A DNA stretch of 64,000 bases, from NCBI GenBank assembly GCA_018257865.1, contig JAEUBA010000001.1:186001-250000 (forward strand), read 5' to 3'. This stretch comes from Stereocaulon alpinum (taxonomy: Eukaryota > Ascomycota > Lecanoromycetes > Lecanorales > Stereocaulaceae). The notes beneath the pieces are model-generated. The model was not told the origin of the DNA. It worked only from the letters and a program-made list of their open reading frames with translations, and did no database searches. The position numbers were made by a program, and so were the translations under genes. This document shows positions 1 to 10,891 of the stretch, piece by piece (the first letter of the stretch is position 1; each line of letters begins with the position of its first letter).

Positions 1-2
1 TG

Positions 3-68
3 GAGATGTTTGAGAAGACGTGGGAGAGGGTTAGGGATGTTTCTCCTGAAATCAAAGAGGTAGATTAG
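3..68 (+). CDS. possible C-terminal tail of an upstream gene (partial)
   Basis: The window opens in an open reading frame (frame 3) of 21 codons rich in Glu, Lys, Arg and Asp that ends with TAG at 66-68. It could be the last codons of a gene whose body lies before the window. No domain can be recognised in so short a piece, and it may be chance. Confidence 0.3.
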   Translation, partial: EMFEKTWERVRDVSPEIKEVD

Positions 69-628
69 ATGCAAGGAAGTTTTAGGACTTGTACTAGTCG
101 TGTGAACACTTCATGTACTTAGTAGGCCATGAGGTAAGACTATGCTTTACGGAGGGTACTCTGGGCAGCATGCACCCGGTGGCTGCGCGAGAAAGCTCCT
201 CCTAAGGATCACACACTGGGACTTGATTCAAGCTTATGACACGTACGGATCGGAAAGAAATGGTAAGGGCTCTATGCTTGCTAGAAAGGAGTTTTGAGGA
301 GAAGATAGACTTGGTGATGCGCAAGAAATTCTATCTAAAGCCACCAATGGGCAAACTAGTCTGCATGATTTGTGCTGTAAACGCCCAGCTGCCACATGAG
401 ACCGATAGAGAAGAGATTCCATACACTTTCAAGGACGCCATGCGTATTCCTGCCATACCCCAGCTCCAGCTCATGCCTCATGCTTCGTAACAAGCCCAAG
501 CACGAATAGCTCCGTAGCTCCGTGGGACATCCCGATGCCAGACTTCGCCTCCCTCAGACAATACTATCCGATGGCGCCCATAAATATGCAGTAATCTAGA
601 AAAGGAAATTTGGAAAGGGGGTTCTCTC
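69..628. other. intergenic, no gene recognised
   Basis: An 84-codon plus-strand frame at 236-490 overlaps a minus-strand frame. Neither has a recognisable domain or a supporting splice pattern. This is most likely the 3' flank shared by the gene entering from the left and the FHA gene ending at 629. Confidence 0.5.
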
Positions 629-3574
629 TCAAGCACCATTGCTCAACTCACGCAAAGCCTCTTCACGGACACTAGCCGGGATCGTAGCGACAAAGGCAGC
701 AAGAGCTCCCACCAAGCCTACGCAAACGCCCGAGACGAACTTGCCGATACCTCCGGTTGTTGACTTCGAAGTTCTAGCCTTCTTGCGAGCAGGAGCTTCG
801 GCACTTTCAGCCTTGGCCTTGGCTGTTGTAGAAGTTGAGGCGATGACAGGCTTAGCGATACTCCCTTGAGAAATGGAAGAGACCTCGACAGGCGGCAGAC
901 TGTCCTTAGGTTGAGCATCAGGTAGAGGGGTCTCAGTATTCCCAGCGTTGGCAGAGTAGGGTGACGGTGGAGGTGGCTGTCTCGAAACACGTCGATGGAC
1001 AGACTCACTATCCGAGCTCATTTCGTCGGCTCCTCGCTTGCGAGGTCGCGAAGTTTCCTCGAATGGAGCATTGACGATGCTCGAGATGTTAAGCTTTGAG
1101 GAATGCCGGTCCGAAGCTTTGCGTGGCTCGGGGCAATCAATGGAGCGGATAATGGTTTCGGTCGTTGGTGGGTGTGTTCTGTAGGTAGCCTTTGGTGGCG
1201 TGGGTGTGTCCAAAGTACGCAATGACGCACCTCCTTCCCAAGCCCGGGAAGGCTGATCGCGTGACTGATGTCTATTTCGGTTGCTGAACGGCCCTTCGTT
1301 GTAAGGCTTGGTGGGAGGCTCTGAGATCATGAGGTCGGGGTAGGAGAGAGGGACCGTGTAGTCGTAGGGTGAATTGCCAACTTTCCAGTTTGTCTTAGCT
1401 AACGCTGCGTCTGATGGGCTGGGTGCTCGCAAAACAGAGGGTAGCGGATCATTGTGACTCGGCTGGCTAACATCGATGCCTTCGCTCATGCTGATAGTGT
1501 GACCATGGTTAGGGCACGAGAATTTATTGAAGGTCGCAGGAACCTTGGGAGTCGGTTGTGCGCCTCCCATCGTAACAGATCGCATGTTGATATGAGGCGG
1601 GATAGCGTTGGGGCAAGTTGATCTGAGCTGTGAGATCCTGACTCTGGGGAAGGACTCATCACTGTCGATATCCTTTTCAGGGTCAAAGTCAGAAAAGTCA
1701 TCGTCCTGCTCGAATCCGTCATTGTCTTCACTGTCAAAACCGTCCGTGGCACCAGCGATGGATGCAACGGGGTAATCAGGCGAGTTCAGCCTTGCAGTAC
1801 CTTCCTCTTTGGGTCCTCGCGACGCGGTACCAAGATGTGGGTAGCTTTGCCCTGGTAGCCCTCTATCTCTGGAGACCCGAGCTTGCGTATCATATATTAT
1901 GCGCTTCAGCTGATCCTCTGTGTCCAAAGTTGTGTCTGCATCGTCCACTGCTGGCGCCTGATATTGTGGGTGAACGAGCTGGGGTCCATTACAGAGTTGA
2001 GGGCTTGTAGCCGAGTAGAGTTGCTTGCTTGTTGGTGCGGGTACGGGTTCTGGACTGTGTGGACGATATTGAGGGCTCTGAGCCGAATCAAGCTGGAAGA
2101 TGGCCGGCTGTAGTTCCGGGCTGTACGGTATGAACTGAGGGCTTGTAGCTATGGGTTCTTGGCTGTGGGGACGGTATTCGGGGCTTTCGGCGGGTTTGAA
2201 CAAGGGACTAGCAGCTCGCAGCTTCCGGTTGTTGGAGGAACGTTCAGGACTTTGGGCTAAGCTCCGCTGCGGTTGGTAGATTGGGAGGATCTCAGGACCG
2301 TCATCCTCACTCTCATCATTGTCCTCGCTCTCGGTATCAGGAATGTCCTGCCCCTCAGCAGATATACCCTCGAGGTCGATGGGATCTTGCTGAGATGAGC
2401 CTAGTGTCTTGGGCTTGGAAAGTAGGTCCGGCAAGCTCGGACCTTTCAGATTGAGACCACGTACACCGACTTGTGCCGAACCACTCGCTGGGGCTCCTGC
2501 TCCGACATCAAGGAAGTCACACGTCTTGACGCTGATTCCGTGCCCAGGAGTGGTGACTGTGGAGCCTTCCCCCTTGTTAATGTCATCTTGCACCAAAAAT
2601 GCTGTGTCAAGCACATATTCGTTTTCAGAGTCGGTTTCATCGTCGTCCGATAGGACCGAATAGATGCGAGGGCGAGATTTAGTGATTTCCACAGAAGACT
2701 CTCGAGAATGCTCTAAGATATGTATATGTTCTAGTTCCTTGTCATCGTCTTCTTCATCTTCTTCTTCTGGGACACGAAATCCCAATGGGAGCATACGAGA
2801 CATACTCCCTGAGTACGTAGAACTGATGAAATGTTAGTCCTAGGTCTTGGGTTCTTGGAGCAACACTGACCTGGAAGGGTCCCATTTCGACTGGATACGA
2901 AAGTCTTTAGCAGGATATGTGACTGTAGCACAAGGTCAGCTTAGACACATGGAGAGACCGAGAGTAAGCGGTGGGTTAGGCTTACCTGCTCCGCTGGTCA
3001 CCCTCTGGCCAAATGTAATGACCTCGCCATCTGTCACTGTATACGCAACTCCAATCTCCAATCTCTGTCTCTTCAAGAATGTTCCATGTGTCGATCCGCA
3101 GTCCTCCACATAGACCTCCTGTGACGGACTATAAGCAAAGTTCAGGCGCCTTGGGTGGATCTGTACCATACATACCCGATTTTTAGAAGAGAACGTGAAC
3201 TTTGCATGTGTGCGAGACAAGATTGGATAGTCGAACCATGCATTGGTAGGCCCTGCCAACAAGCCTTTGTGGGCATTCTTTGAAGCTCGACCGATGTCCG
3301 CCTCTTGCTTCATATCGTTAAGCTTGATCACCCGATGGTTCTCTGCCTCGTCACGTCCAAGTGGGGTCAGCTTGATGGTTACTGCATACCAGAACGTCAG
3401 CGTCTTGAAATCGCAAAATGTAGCTTCCACAGGCCAGATCTCATGAAATGTGGAGTGAAATGCTCGATCTGTCACTATCTTGGCAGTCGATGACAGCTCC
3501 AGCCTTGGAGGATGAGCCTGGTGGTAGAGCTTACCTTGCATAGTGTTCACAGCGTTACCGCTCGTACCTCCCAT
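629..3574 (-). CDS. FHA-domain protein with C-terminal membrane segment
   Basis: Four exons fit in phase: 3574-3535, 3381-2986, 2922-2871 and 2822-629, giving 893 residues. The FHA phosphothreonine-binding domain spans roughly residues 13-125. It has the GR-S core (DIGRASK), an SRTHA strand and a G-S-T-H-G-T-F-L loop. After it comes a long, low-complexity acidic and proline/serine-rich region with repeated SPE/SPQ-Y-RPHS units (about residues 350-480). A single hydrophobic helix lies about 25 residues from the end (GKFVSGVCVGLVGALAAFVA), suggesting a tail anchor. An FHA domain with a tail anchor recalls Far10/SLMAP-type STRIPAK proteins. The coiled coil expected of those is not evident, so a generic FHA adaptor is the safer call. 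The start ATG lies 13 codons before the first intron. Confidence 0.85.
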
Positions 3575-4291
3575 AATCGCGGTTGGAAGCCGTGGAATAC
3601 TTGTTGTTGTCGAGATGGTACTATTTTGGAGCTTCTGTTGATCAGGTGGTTGGTAGTGAGGGTGCCGGATCAGTCAGGACCAAGCCAAGTGATCTGACTC
3701 GGTCGAAATGTCGGAATCCTTTGACACACGTAGACTTATGCCACCAGCGAAATGACGAGCGTGTGCCTGCAGTGTCAAAGTACTGCATTAAAGAAGGAGA
3801 AGTATGGACATCCCGAGTGCTGCAGGGAAAGGCGGTGGGAGATGTGGGAGATGTAAGAGTCAAAGAGGCAGCAAGGCGTACACTTTATCTTGGTGGGGTA
3901 ATTACGCCAAGACTCGCTATGATTCTCGACCTTCCAATCTCTATAGGCTACGGGGCGTTATTCACTTACAATGGATACGGTAAGTCACGAAACGATATAG
4001 AAAATTCTATTTAATCTGCAGGTCAACGACACGCATTCATTTCGTTGGGAACAGCGGCGGTGAAGGTTAAATGCCTGCTGTACAAGCCCCGCAGATACCC
4101 TAGTCATACTAGTATCCAAGTACATGGAAAGAAAAGCTGCCGAAGTGCCATTAATAAGGCTGGGAGAATGAAAATGAGATTATTGAAAGATTTCCCTCAA
4201 CTTCTTGCAAGTCTCCTGGGAGTTTGCCGTGACATCCTTCGAGCTCAAGGATGTCTTTCAGAGCTTGTCGGCCTCCGGTGTCGTTAAGGTC
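3575..4291. other. intergenic: upstream of the FHA gene, downstream of the MAP kinase
   Basis: About 0.7 kb. A 143-codon plus-strand frame (3583-4014) has no recognisable domain. The stretch probably holds the FHA-gene promoter (3575 onward) and the MAP kinase 3' UTR. Confidence 0.5.
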
Positions 4292-5825
4292 CTAATGCAT
4301 GGCATCCAATCCTTGAAGCTCCTGTTCGAGACCTATGTTGTGCATTTGCTGAGGCGCAGTGGCTTCTTGAGGCCTTGGATCTTCATGTGACCATTGAGCG
4401 GCGTTGTCCGGGATAGGCACATTCTGCCCGATTTGCCCGGCCATCGGCTGCTGTGGCTGCTGAACACGCACATGCTGTCGGAAGCGGGCCACTTCAGCCA
4501 ATATCATCTTCCTCATCTCTGGTACGTCTTCAACGACCTCGAAATGGAAGTCGAATGTTGTTGCACAGGCCGGTTCGTCTGAGGCGTCGTGCCAGATGTG
4601 CAAGTAGCGGTGCTCCAGTGCCTCTTCGACCGAGATCCGAGCCGAAGGATCGAAAGCAAGCATCTTGTCCAGCAAGTCCAATGCATCTGGGTTTGCGTTC
4701 GAGAAAAGTCGTTGGAAGGGGACTTTCGGCATGAAAGGCAAGTTTCGTACATACTCCTGTGCTCGAGGTGATCCGATACGGGACAGCGTCTCTTCGTTCG
4801 GTGTACCGAGATAATGCAAGATCTGATTCAGCTGGTCAACGTAGTCCCGGCCTTTGAAGAAAGGTCGTCCGCCTAGAAGCTCGGCAAGAATGCATCCAAT
4901 AGACCACACATCAACTGGTTTCTTTAGCTGGGGTTCTATTTCGTAGCAGGCACCAGTGGTTTACGTACTTGCTTTGGTATAGCTTTGGAAGCTCAACATG
5001 ATCTCTGGTGCACGATACCACCGTGTAGCAACATATTCAGTCATGTAACCTGCATTTTCTTCTGGGTCCATAGAGAATCCTCGTGCAAGACCGAAATCAC
5101 AGATTTTCAATTCACAGTCTGCATTGACTAGGAGGTTCCCAGGCTTGAGATCTCTGTGTAAGACGTTCGCAGAGTGTATGTACTTCAAGCCGCATAGGAT
5201 CTGGTAGATGAAAGACTGGAAATGAGCATCTGTAAGTGGCTGGCCGGATCTGATGATGGCAGCCAAATCGCACTCCATGAGCTCTGATATAATTTAGTCA
5301 AAGTCTAGATGATCGTGGATGAAAGGATGTTGCACCTTCATACAAATACGTCTCATTGAAGTTATCCGGTCGAGGAATGTCCATGTCGTAGAGGCATGTT
5401 ATCTATAAGTATCTATCAGTGATCTTAGAAAGAACGGCTCCTCTGATGCTGCACATACGTTGCGGTGGCCTCGAAAATGTTGCAGTAGCTTGATCTCTCG
5501 CAAAGCTCGCTTGGCAAGGATCTTTTTACTGAATACATTGGTGACCTTCTTGATTGCAACGCCTTCACCGGTAGCATTGTTTGTAGCTGCACTGTGCTCG
5601 GATAGTCAGCTAAAATCAACCTAAAGTACGCAGCTAACGCTACAGTGTACGGCCACCACAATGACCATCCTTCCTTACATGATCCGACGCCGAGATACGT
5701 TGAGATGCTTACCAGACTATTCCGTAAGCTCCTTGACCGAGCTCCTTGGTGACATTGTAACGCTCATCAACGATAAAGTCTTGGTTGAACACTTTGAAGA
5801 CCTTACGGCCCTGAAGATCTGCCAT
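4292..5825 (-). CDS. mpkA: cell-wall-integrity MAP kinase, Slt2/MpkA/Mps1 type
   Basis: Serine/threonine MAP kinase at the end of the Pkc1-Bck1-Mkk1/2 cascade that answers cell-wall stress. Five exons join in phase: 5825-5713, 5591-5459, 5402-5336, 5283-4969 and 4914-4292, giving 416 residues, the usual length for the family. Visible motifs are the glycine loop GQGAYGIV, the catalytic loop LHRDLKPGNLLVN, DFGLARG, and the TEY dual-phosphorylation site in YMTEYVATRWYRAPEIM. The sequence FQSYTKAIDVWS after it is typical of Slt2 orthologues. The tail carries the glutamine/proline-rich stretch usual in fungal Slt2. The start MADLQGRKVFKVFNQDFIVD matches the family N-terminus. It shares the window with a chitin synthase (62.8 kb), a class of enzyme this pathway regulates, but the genes are far apart. 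Confidence 0.95.
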
Positions 5826-6577
5826 CTTGTGGCAACGACCTTATCTGCTGGTCCAGGAGATGATCGCAGCAAGGTAGTTCTGCGGATAGATGTTTGATAA
5901 TGTAGAAGCTTGCCAATCAGTCTCACTATGCAAGGCTTGTGTAAGCGCAAAGGTTTACGTAGTGCCTACTTCAACAAGCGACTTTCAGAAGTGAAGAAAA
6001 GTCGCCAACGTCCTTCATATACACATGGAAAGTCAGCCAGCTGAAACAGAATGAGGTGAGCACCAAATCGCTTTGCATCGATGGATTGCCGTTAGGGTTG
6101 GAGTTTGGCGGGGCGCGATTCCTATCGACCCAACCAATGAGAGGGCTCAGCCCTGGTCTTGGTACTCAGCCCAACAAGGCGGCTAGACTAGTGAAACGAA
6201 GGATACGCGATGATGAGTTTCTTCATCTTATTCCACGTCACTCATATTCGAACGCCCCTTTCTTTTGCTTGATGTAAATTATGGAGACCGCGGCCAGGAG
6301 CAACGTGTTCGGCGTCCATCCACTACTTCCGTTCGACGCTAAGAAAGCTGATAACGTTCGGCTGAAAAGGTTGATGCTCGTTATGGGAGTGGCCACCACC
6401 CCTTGCGTCCCCTTGCCAAATTGGCTTTTCTGTCTCCTACGACTGTACTGAGGTATCAACAACATTTCATTCCGCTAATAAAGCTATCTGAGGACGGGGC
6501 ATTTGGTAGCAACCCCACACCGTGGATCTTAGCCATCTGTTGTGTCTGTCCCCCTACCATTCCCAGGCTCTCTAGTC
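5826..6577. promoter_or_regulatory. MAP kinase upstream region
   Basis: About 0.75 kb between the MAP kinase start and the stop of the F-box-like gene. It holds only short overlapping frames. The part next to 5825 should contain the MAP kinase promoter and 5' UTR; no specific binding site was identified. Confidence 0.4.
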
Positions 6578-7939
6578 TCATGGTCTCGCATTGGGCCTTC
6601 TTGCCGATCTCTCATTCTCTGATCTGGTAGCCTCCTCGGCCGACAAGTCATCCAGTAAACTCTGCACTTTCGTCCCCGCAAGCACCTTCTCAAAACCGAA
6701 TCCAACATGCTCTGCAAATTGATTCTCTGTCTTGCAATAACTCTCTGCCTTATCAGGAGAATCCGTCGCGAGTTTGAGGAGTTCAGGCCAACTGAAGTCG
6801 TCCTCATCGTTATCAATGAGGCTTTCATAATCCTCCAAAGCATTGCCCCAGAAGTCGAGAACAGTATGCATAAGGAAGCTGACAACGTATTTTGCAACCC
6901 AGATTCTCATCTCAGTGTAGGTCTTCCTGTTGGCAGTGCTGCTTCCCCTGTAATAACGTTTGATCCATTTGGCGGTATGTCTCCCCATTAAAGGTTTCGC
7001 AATCTTTGCAATCACCGTCTCAAGCACTTCAGTGATCTCAGCCCTCGCTGTTGCTGGCTGCCTGTCATACATGCGGATACGACCTTCCACTTCCATCGAG
7101 AAGTGATCGGCGCGAATTTGATAGTCAATTTGGGCCGGGCTGGCTATCCGACTAATGTTCTTTATTGGTTCTCCCTTTAGATTTACGATCTCTGGCCTGT
7201 CCATGTTGAGAGTCAACATGTAGGCTGCCGTCCTTGAGGACATCTCGACTCCGGCAAAGCCTTTGAAGAATTCAATGTCGACTGCCATGTGGTCCTTAAA
7301 CTTCTGGAAGTGTAATAGTGAAATCCAACCAAGATATACCTCGTTGTCAACCATTATCATGTGTTGAATTAGCGTCTCATCTCTTTCGTTGTCATCTTGA
7401 CTTGTGGCGAACCAATCTTTGAGGCTCTGCTTCTGTTCCGGTGTCCTGAACTTGCTGTCACCGAACAACCACTTCAGTTGTGAGAATTGCTCGTCTTCCA
7501 TTCCTCTTATGCACGCAGCTCCTTTCTCCCTCCATAACAAGCTGTGAGCAACATGATCGGCTTGTGTCATACTTACAATGTCGTTGAGGTGGGTATGACG
7601 CATTATGTGTAATTTCAGCTCCGCTGGTAGGCTATCGTAGCGGGCTTGTCTTGGTTCCCTCGAAGAACTTCGGTATTGTTTGCTGGCTTGCTTCCGATCC
7701 TGCCTTTTCTTGAGAGCATTTTCCCGCTTGGTCTGCTTGCTCTTCTCTTCTCGGCCACTGGAGTCCTTCTGCTCCTTAGTCTGCAAGGAGTTCTTAGGGG
7801 TTGGGGCCAACATTTCTTCCGTTTCCCTGTCCCATCTCTCATCGTGATTCGAGGCCGAAGTGCACAAGTAAGGTTTAACGCAAATACACCTGCCAGTAGG
7901 GCCTCGTTGTTGTTGGGATGATTCGCGCTGATCAGCCAT
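6578..7939 (-). CDS. F-box-like hypothetical protein
   Basis: Single-exon gene of 453 residues. The first 105 residues are charged and Lys/Arg/Ser/Gln-rich and look disordered. At about residues 105-140 a Leu-Pro-Ala-Glu-Leu-Lys-Leu-His-Ile-Met start followed by a short hydrophobic helix (NDIVSMTQADHVAHSL) resembles the degenerate F-box of many fungal proteins, which bind Skp1 in SCF ubiquitin ligases. The remaining 300 residues are not recognised; they are rich in Trp and aromatic residues and predicted mostly helical. The start ATG at 7939 is the first in the frame. The F-box assignment rests only on this short match. Confidence 0.7.
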   Translation of the reverse strand: MADQRESSQQQRGPTGRCICVKPYLCTSASNHDERWDRETEEMLAPTPKNSLQTKEQKDSSGREEKSKQTKRENALKKRQDRKQASKQYRSSSREPRQARYDSLPAELKLHIMRHTHLNDIVSMTQADHVAHSLLWREKGAACIRGMEDEQFSQLKWLFGDSKFRTPEQKQSLKDWFATSQDDNERDETLIQHMIMVDNEVYLGWISLLHFQKFKDHMAVDIEFFKGFAGVEMSSRTAAYMLTLNMDRPEIVNLKGEPIKNISRIASPAQIDYQIRADHFSMEVEGRIRMYDRQPATARAEITEVLETVIAKIAKPLMGRHTAKWIKRYYRGSSTANRKTYTEMRIWVAKYVVSFLMHTVLDFWGNALEDYESLIDNDEDDFSWPELLKLATDSPDKAESYCKTENQFAEHVGFGFEKVLAGTKVQSLLDDLSAEEATRSENERSARRPNARP

Positions 7940-8991
7940 AATGTATATGCTAGTGATGGCTTGCTTGAAGACTTGCTAGCTGGCTTGCTAATAGTGAGCA
8001 AATCAACAAATGTTTATATCTCCCGCACAACCCGTGGAATGGCGTTGAACCATACAGCCCGGTACTCTTACTTACACGAGTTGCTAATTTGGTAGTGATA
8101 TCGATGCTGTGAACCGTAATGATGCTGTGAAGCGGTGCTTGTGACGCTGAAAACAGTAACAACCGGTCTTCTTGTTCAGGATGCAAAGTGAAGAAAGTCG
8201 AATGAACTCAAAGTGAAGTCGAAGATGCCTCCCGTGGTTTTATGTGGTGAATGAGAAGATGAATCGGAAAAGAAGAAGACCACGTCGCCAACTTCAATAC
8301 CAGATCCCGGAATTTCACATGCTCTATCAAGTCGATGAACCAAGCGAACCTACTCAATCAACGCGAGCATGTGAAGACAATGATGTCCCATGTTCCATTG
8401 TGGGCCAGCACCTACTACTATACCGGCCCAAGAATTCACATGGCTCTAGTGGCTTGAGAGAATGATAGCATGGCCGCCTACGATTTGCGATCCTCAGCGT
8501 TGAGAACCGGAAAATTGGGCTTCACGTTTCCACGCTATCACTACTCTGCTTGATTTTCATTCATCCAGCATCACTGCTATGGCCTCGTACGGAAGACTAT
8601 GTCACGATTGCTCATTGATCTCCAGAGTACCGCACCAGGAGGTGGGTGGCAAACGCAGACCTCGAATTTCACATGACATCGTTGTATCCGCTCATCATAC
8701 CATGTCTGCCACCTTGGCATTTGCCAAAACTCTCAAACCGCGCTCTCAGAGCGCAGTAAGCCAATTGGTCCCATGCACGGTTAAACAACGGGACGGTTGA
8801 TGTTGTAGGTAGCGGAAAACCCTGGACAGTAGCTCCTCGAGTCTGCGTCGTAGTTGCTCAAACTATAAGAAACCACTCAGAACTTGGACCTACTGATTAG
8901 ATGGACCTCGAAGTTCGGGGTACGCGTCCATAAGGCAGACCCAGCGACTTGAGCCTCCATGTTCTCGATACCATACTAGTTATGAATACAA
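7940..8991. other. intergenic, 1 kb, no gene recognised
   Basis: Short frames occur on both strands (for example 8244-8465 and 8579-8800), but none has a domain, a consistent splice pattern or coding-like composition. The right part is the 3' flank of the phospholipase D-like gene. The left part should contain the promoter of the F-box-like gene. Confidence 0.5.
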
Positions 8992-10398
8992 TCATAGCCA
9001 TTCCACGCCCCCACAATCCAGTACCTCTTTCTCAATATTCTGCCAGACATCCCTAACAACATCCGCGCCCTCGAGTGCAATGCCAAGTTCTTGACTCGTA
9101 TACCAGCTCGCACGATCCATATTCCCACTTCCCAACACCACGATCTCTTCGTCAACAACAGTGCACTTGATGTGACTTTTTGCATAGCGACTATCTGGGA
9201 TAAAATAACCCACATGTAGATTTCCAGGATTGGTCATCAACCCTTCCTCCATGGTTACTAGGCGGGTATGCTTGCTCGCAGCAACTATTTTCCGGTACCG
9301 CCGCCTAAATTTCCAAACGCAGAATTCGGTGATAGTCCCTGCTGTGAGAAGTTGTTCCAGGACCATCATGCGTCGATTTGTGATTACGGTGACATCTACA
9401 CCTCGTTTTAGAGCGTCCAGTAGCGCGGATATGACAGGCGGTGAAGTAAGATTGGGGGTAAGGATCCTGATAGACTTTGAAGTCGTAGCAAATAGATCGA
9501 GTAGATACATATTTAATGGAGTTGCCGGCGGAGGAGCAAAAGCAAAGAAAGGACGGAAAAGCGGCCAGCGATGATGAGGTGAGGGCAGGATCGTAGTCTC
9601 ATAGGAGGAATCCATTTGTTCGATTTCTGGCATTACTGGCAGAGCAGGGAGATCATTTCGGCCCCAGATATTATGCCAGAATTCCAGGAGAATAGATACA
9701 GCAGGCCCTGAGACCGGCAAACAGTATTCAAGCCAGCTTTCCCAGCTGAGATTACAGCTGGGTAGCAGGGCACGTTGCCGGTCGATGATGACGAATTTCG
9801 GATGCATCACGCTGAATGGCAAGAAGAACAGGCTCTTGACTTGTAAATCTAACCCATCTAGCATCTCCGGCGAGGGGAGACCGAGTGATGTCCATTTTGA
9901 ACTTGGATAGATATGGCCTGAGGCTGAAGAAGTATGGAAAAGCTTCTGGATTGAAGAGAATGAAGAGAAGCAAAGGCGGACTCGTAGCTTAGGTACATGG
10001 CGTGGTCGAGCCCTGCCTTCGTTGGAGAGCTTGATTAGAGCAGCGGAGAGGTTTTCTAGAGCAGATGAACGGGCCCAGAAACACGTTGTTAAGATAACTT
10101 CGTACCTGGCGGAGAGAAAAGCCGGTATGATGGTCTTGTCGTATATGTCGGCCCCTTTACCGACATTGAATTGTGGGTCTATATATGACCGTGTGACCAG
10201 GCATGCGGGGTCCCTGCCCCAAAATTGTAATTTGTTCTCTTTGATGCCCACCTTGGAAGTGAGGTGATCCAGCCATTGGCCCCTACGTCGGGCAGCTGGT
10301 AGATCCGGCATCAGGGTGCTGAGAGCGAGGTTGACTACATCTTCCAACCTGGGCACTTTGCGGTCGACCTGCCGCTGTGGGTAGCGAGGAAGGCTCAT
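8992..10398 (-). CDS. phospholipase D-fold protein with two HKD motifs
   Basis: Single-exon gene of 468 residues. Two HxKxxxxD motifs are visible: HPKFVIID near residue 200 and HIKCTVVD near residue 410. The second is followed by GSGNMDRASW. Paired HKD motifs form the active site of the phospholipase D superfamily, whose members include phosphatidyltransferases, cardiolipin synthases and nucleases. The fungal group with this length and no PX/PH domain is uncharacterised, so the substrate cannot be named. A hydrophobic segment between the motifs (LSWESWLEYCLP) suits the fold interior. No signal peptide is evident. The start at 10398 is the first ATG. Confidence 0.85.
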   Translation of the reverse strand: MSLPRYPQRQVDRKVPRLEDVVNLALSTLMPDLPAARRRGQWLDHLTSKVGIKENKLQFWGRDPACLVTRSYIDPQFNVGKGADIYDKTIIPAFLSARYEVILTTCFWARSSALENLSAALIKLSNEGRARPRHVPKLRVRLCFSSFSSIQKLFHTSSASGHIYPSSKWTSLGLPSPEMLDGLDLQVKSLFFLPFSVMHPKFVIIDRQRALLPSCNLSWESWLEYCLPVSGPAVSILLEFWHNIWGRNDLPALPVMPEIEQMDSSYETTILPSPHHRWPLFRPFFAFAPPPATPLNMYLLDLFATTSKSIRILTPNLTSPPVISALLDALKRGVDVTVITNRRMMVLEQLLTAGTITEFCVWKFRRRYRKIVAASKHTRLVTMEEGLMTNPGNLHVGYFIPDSRYAKSHIKCTVVDEEIVVLGSGNMDRASWYTSQELGIALEGADVVRDVWQNIEKEVLDCGGVEWL

Positions 10399-10891
10399 GT
10401 ATCCTTACGCAGGTATTAGGAAGGGAATAGACGGTTATGGAGATCGATCGTTGGGGAAACCTTGACAAGTCGCGTGCCCACGCGTAGGTTTCGATTTTGG
10501 AGCGATCCTAGGTGGACATCATTGGAAGGCTCAATGCCCCTAATGTTTCAGGACATCGTGTTCTACTTTCCAATTAGAGGTACATTGACGTTCGAGTGTC
10601 GAGAGGACATGGGCCAAGCATAGTGGGTAAAGCACTAGGTATCTACTCATACAATTCTCCTGTCGACTGACCAGCGAAATAAATACCAGAGGATATTCAT
10701 ATGAGCTACCCCCAATATACGGTCCCGCCTCTGCGCAATCTGCGCCAAATTGTAAACTTACGTCTCCGAAACCCTCAAAGCATGTGCAAAGTAGCACAAA
10801 AACTTCTACTGCACCCATGAACGCCAGCATAGCAGCCATCAACCCAGTAGAATAGCAGTTCAAGAGCCTTCCTAAGACCAATGCCTAAGCC
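10399..10891. other. intergenic between phospholipase D-like and DUF7730-like genes
   Basis: A 113-codon minus-strand frame (10540-10881) looks hydrophobic in places but has no recognisable family and overlaps no plausible splice sites. The stretch is treated as promoter of the phospholipase D-like gene plus 3' flank of the next gene. Confidence 0.45.

Noticed and set aside
3583..4014. 143-codon plus-strand frame upstream of the FHA gene
   Set aside because: No domain, no splice support, and it sits where the FHA-gene promoter should be.
10540..10881. 113-codon minus-strand frame with hydrophobic stretches
   Set aside because: No signal-anchor pattern, family match or splice link to the neighbouring DUF7730-like gene, whose stop lies at 10892.
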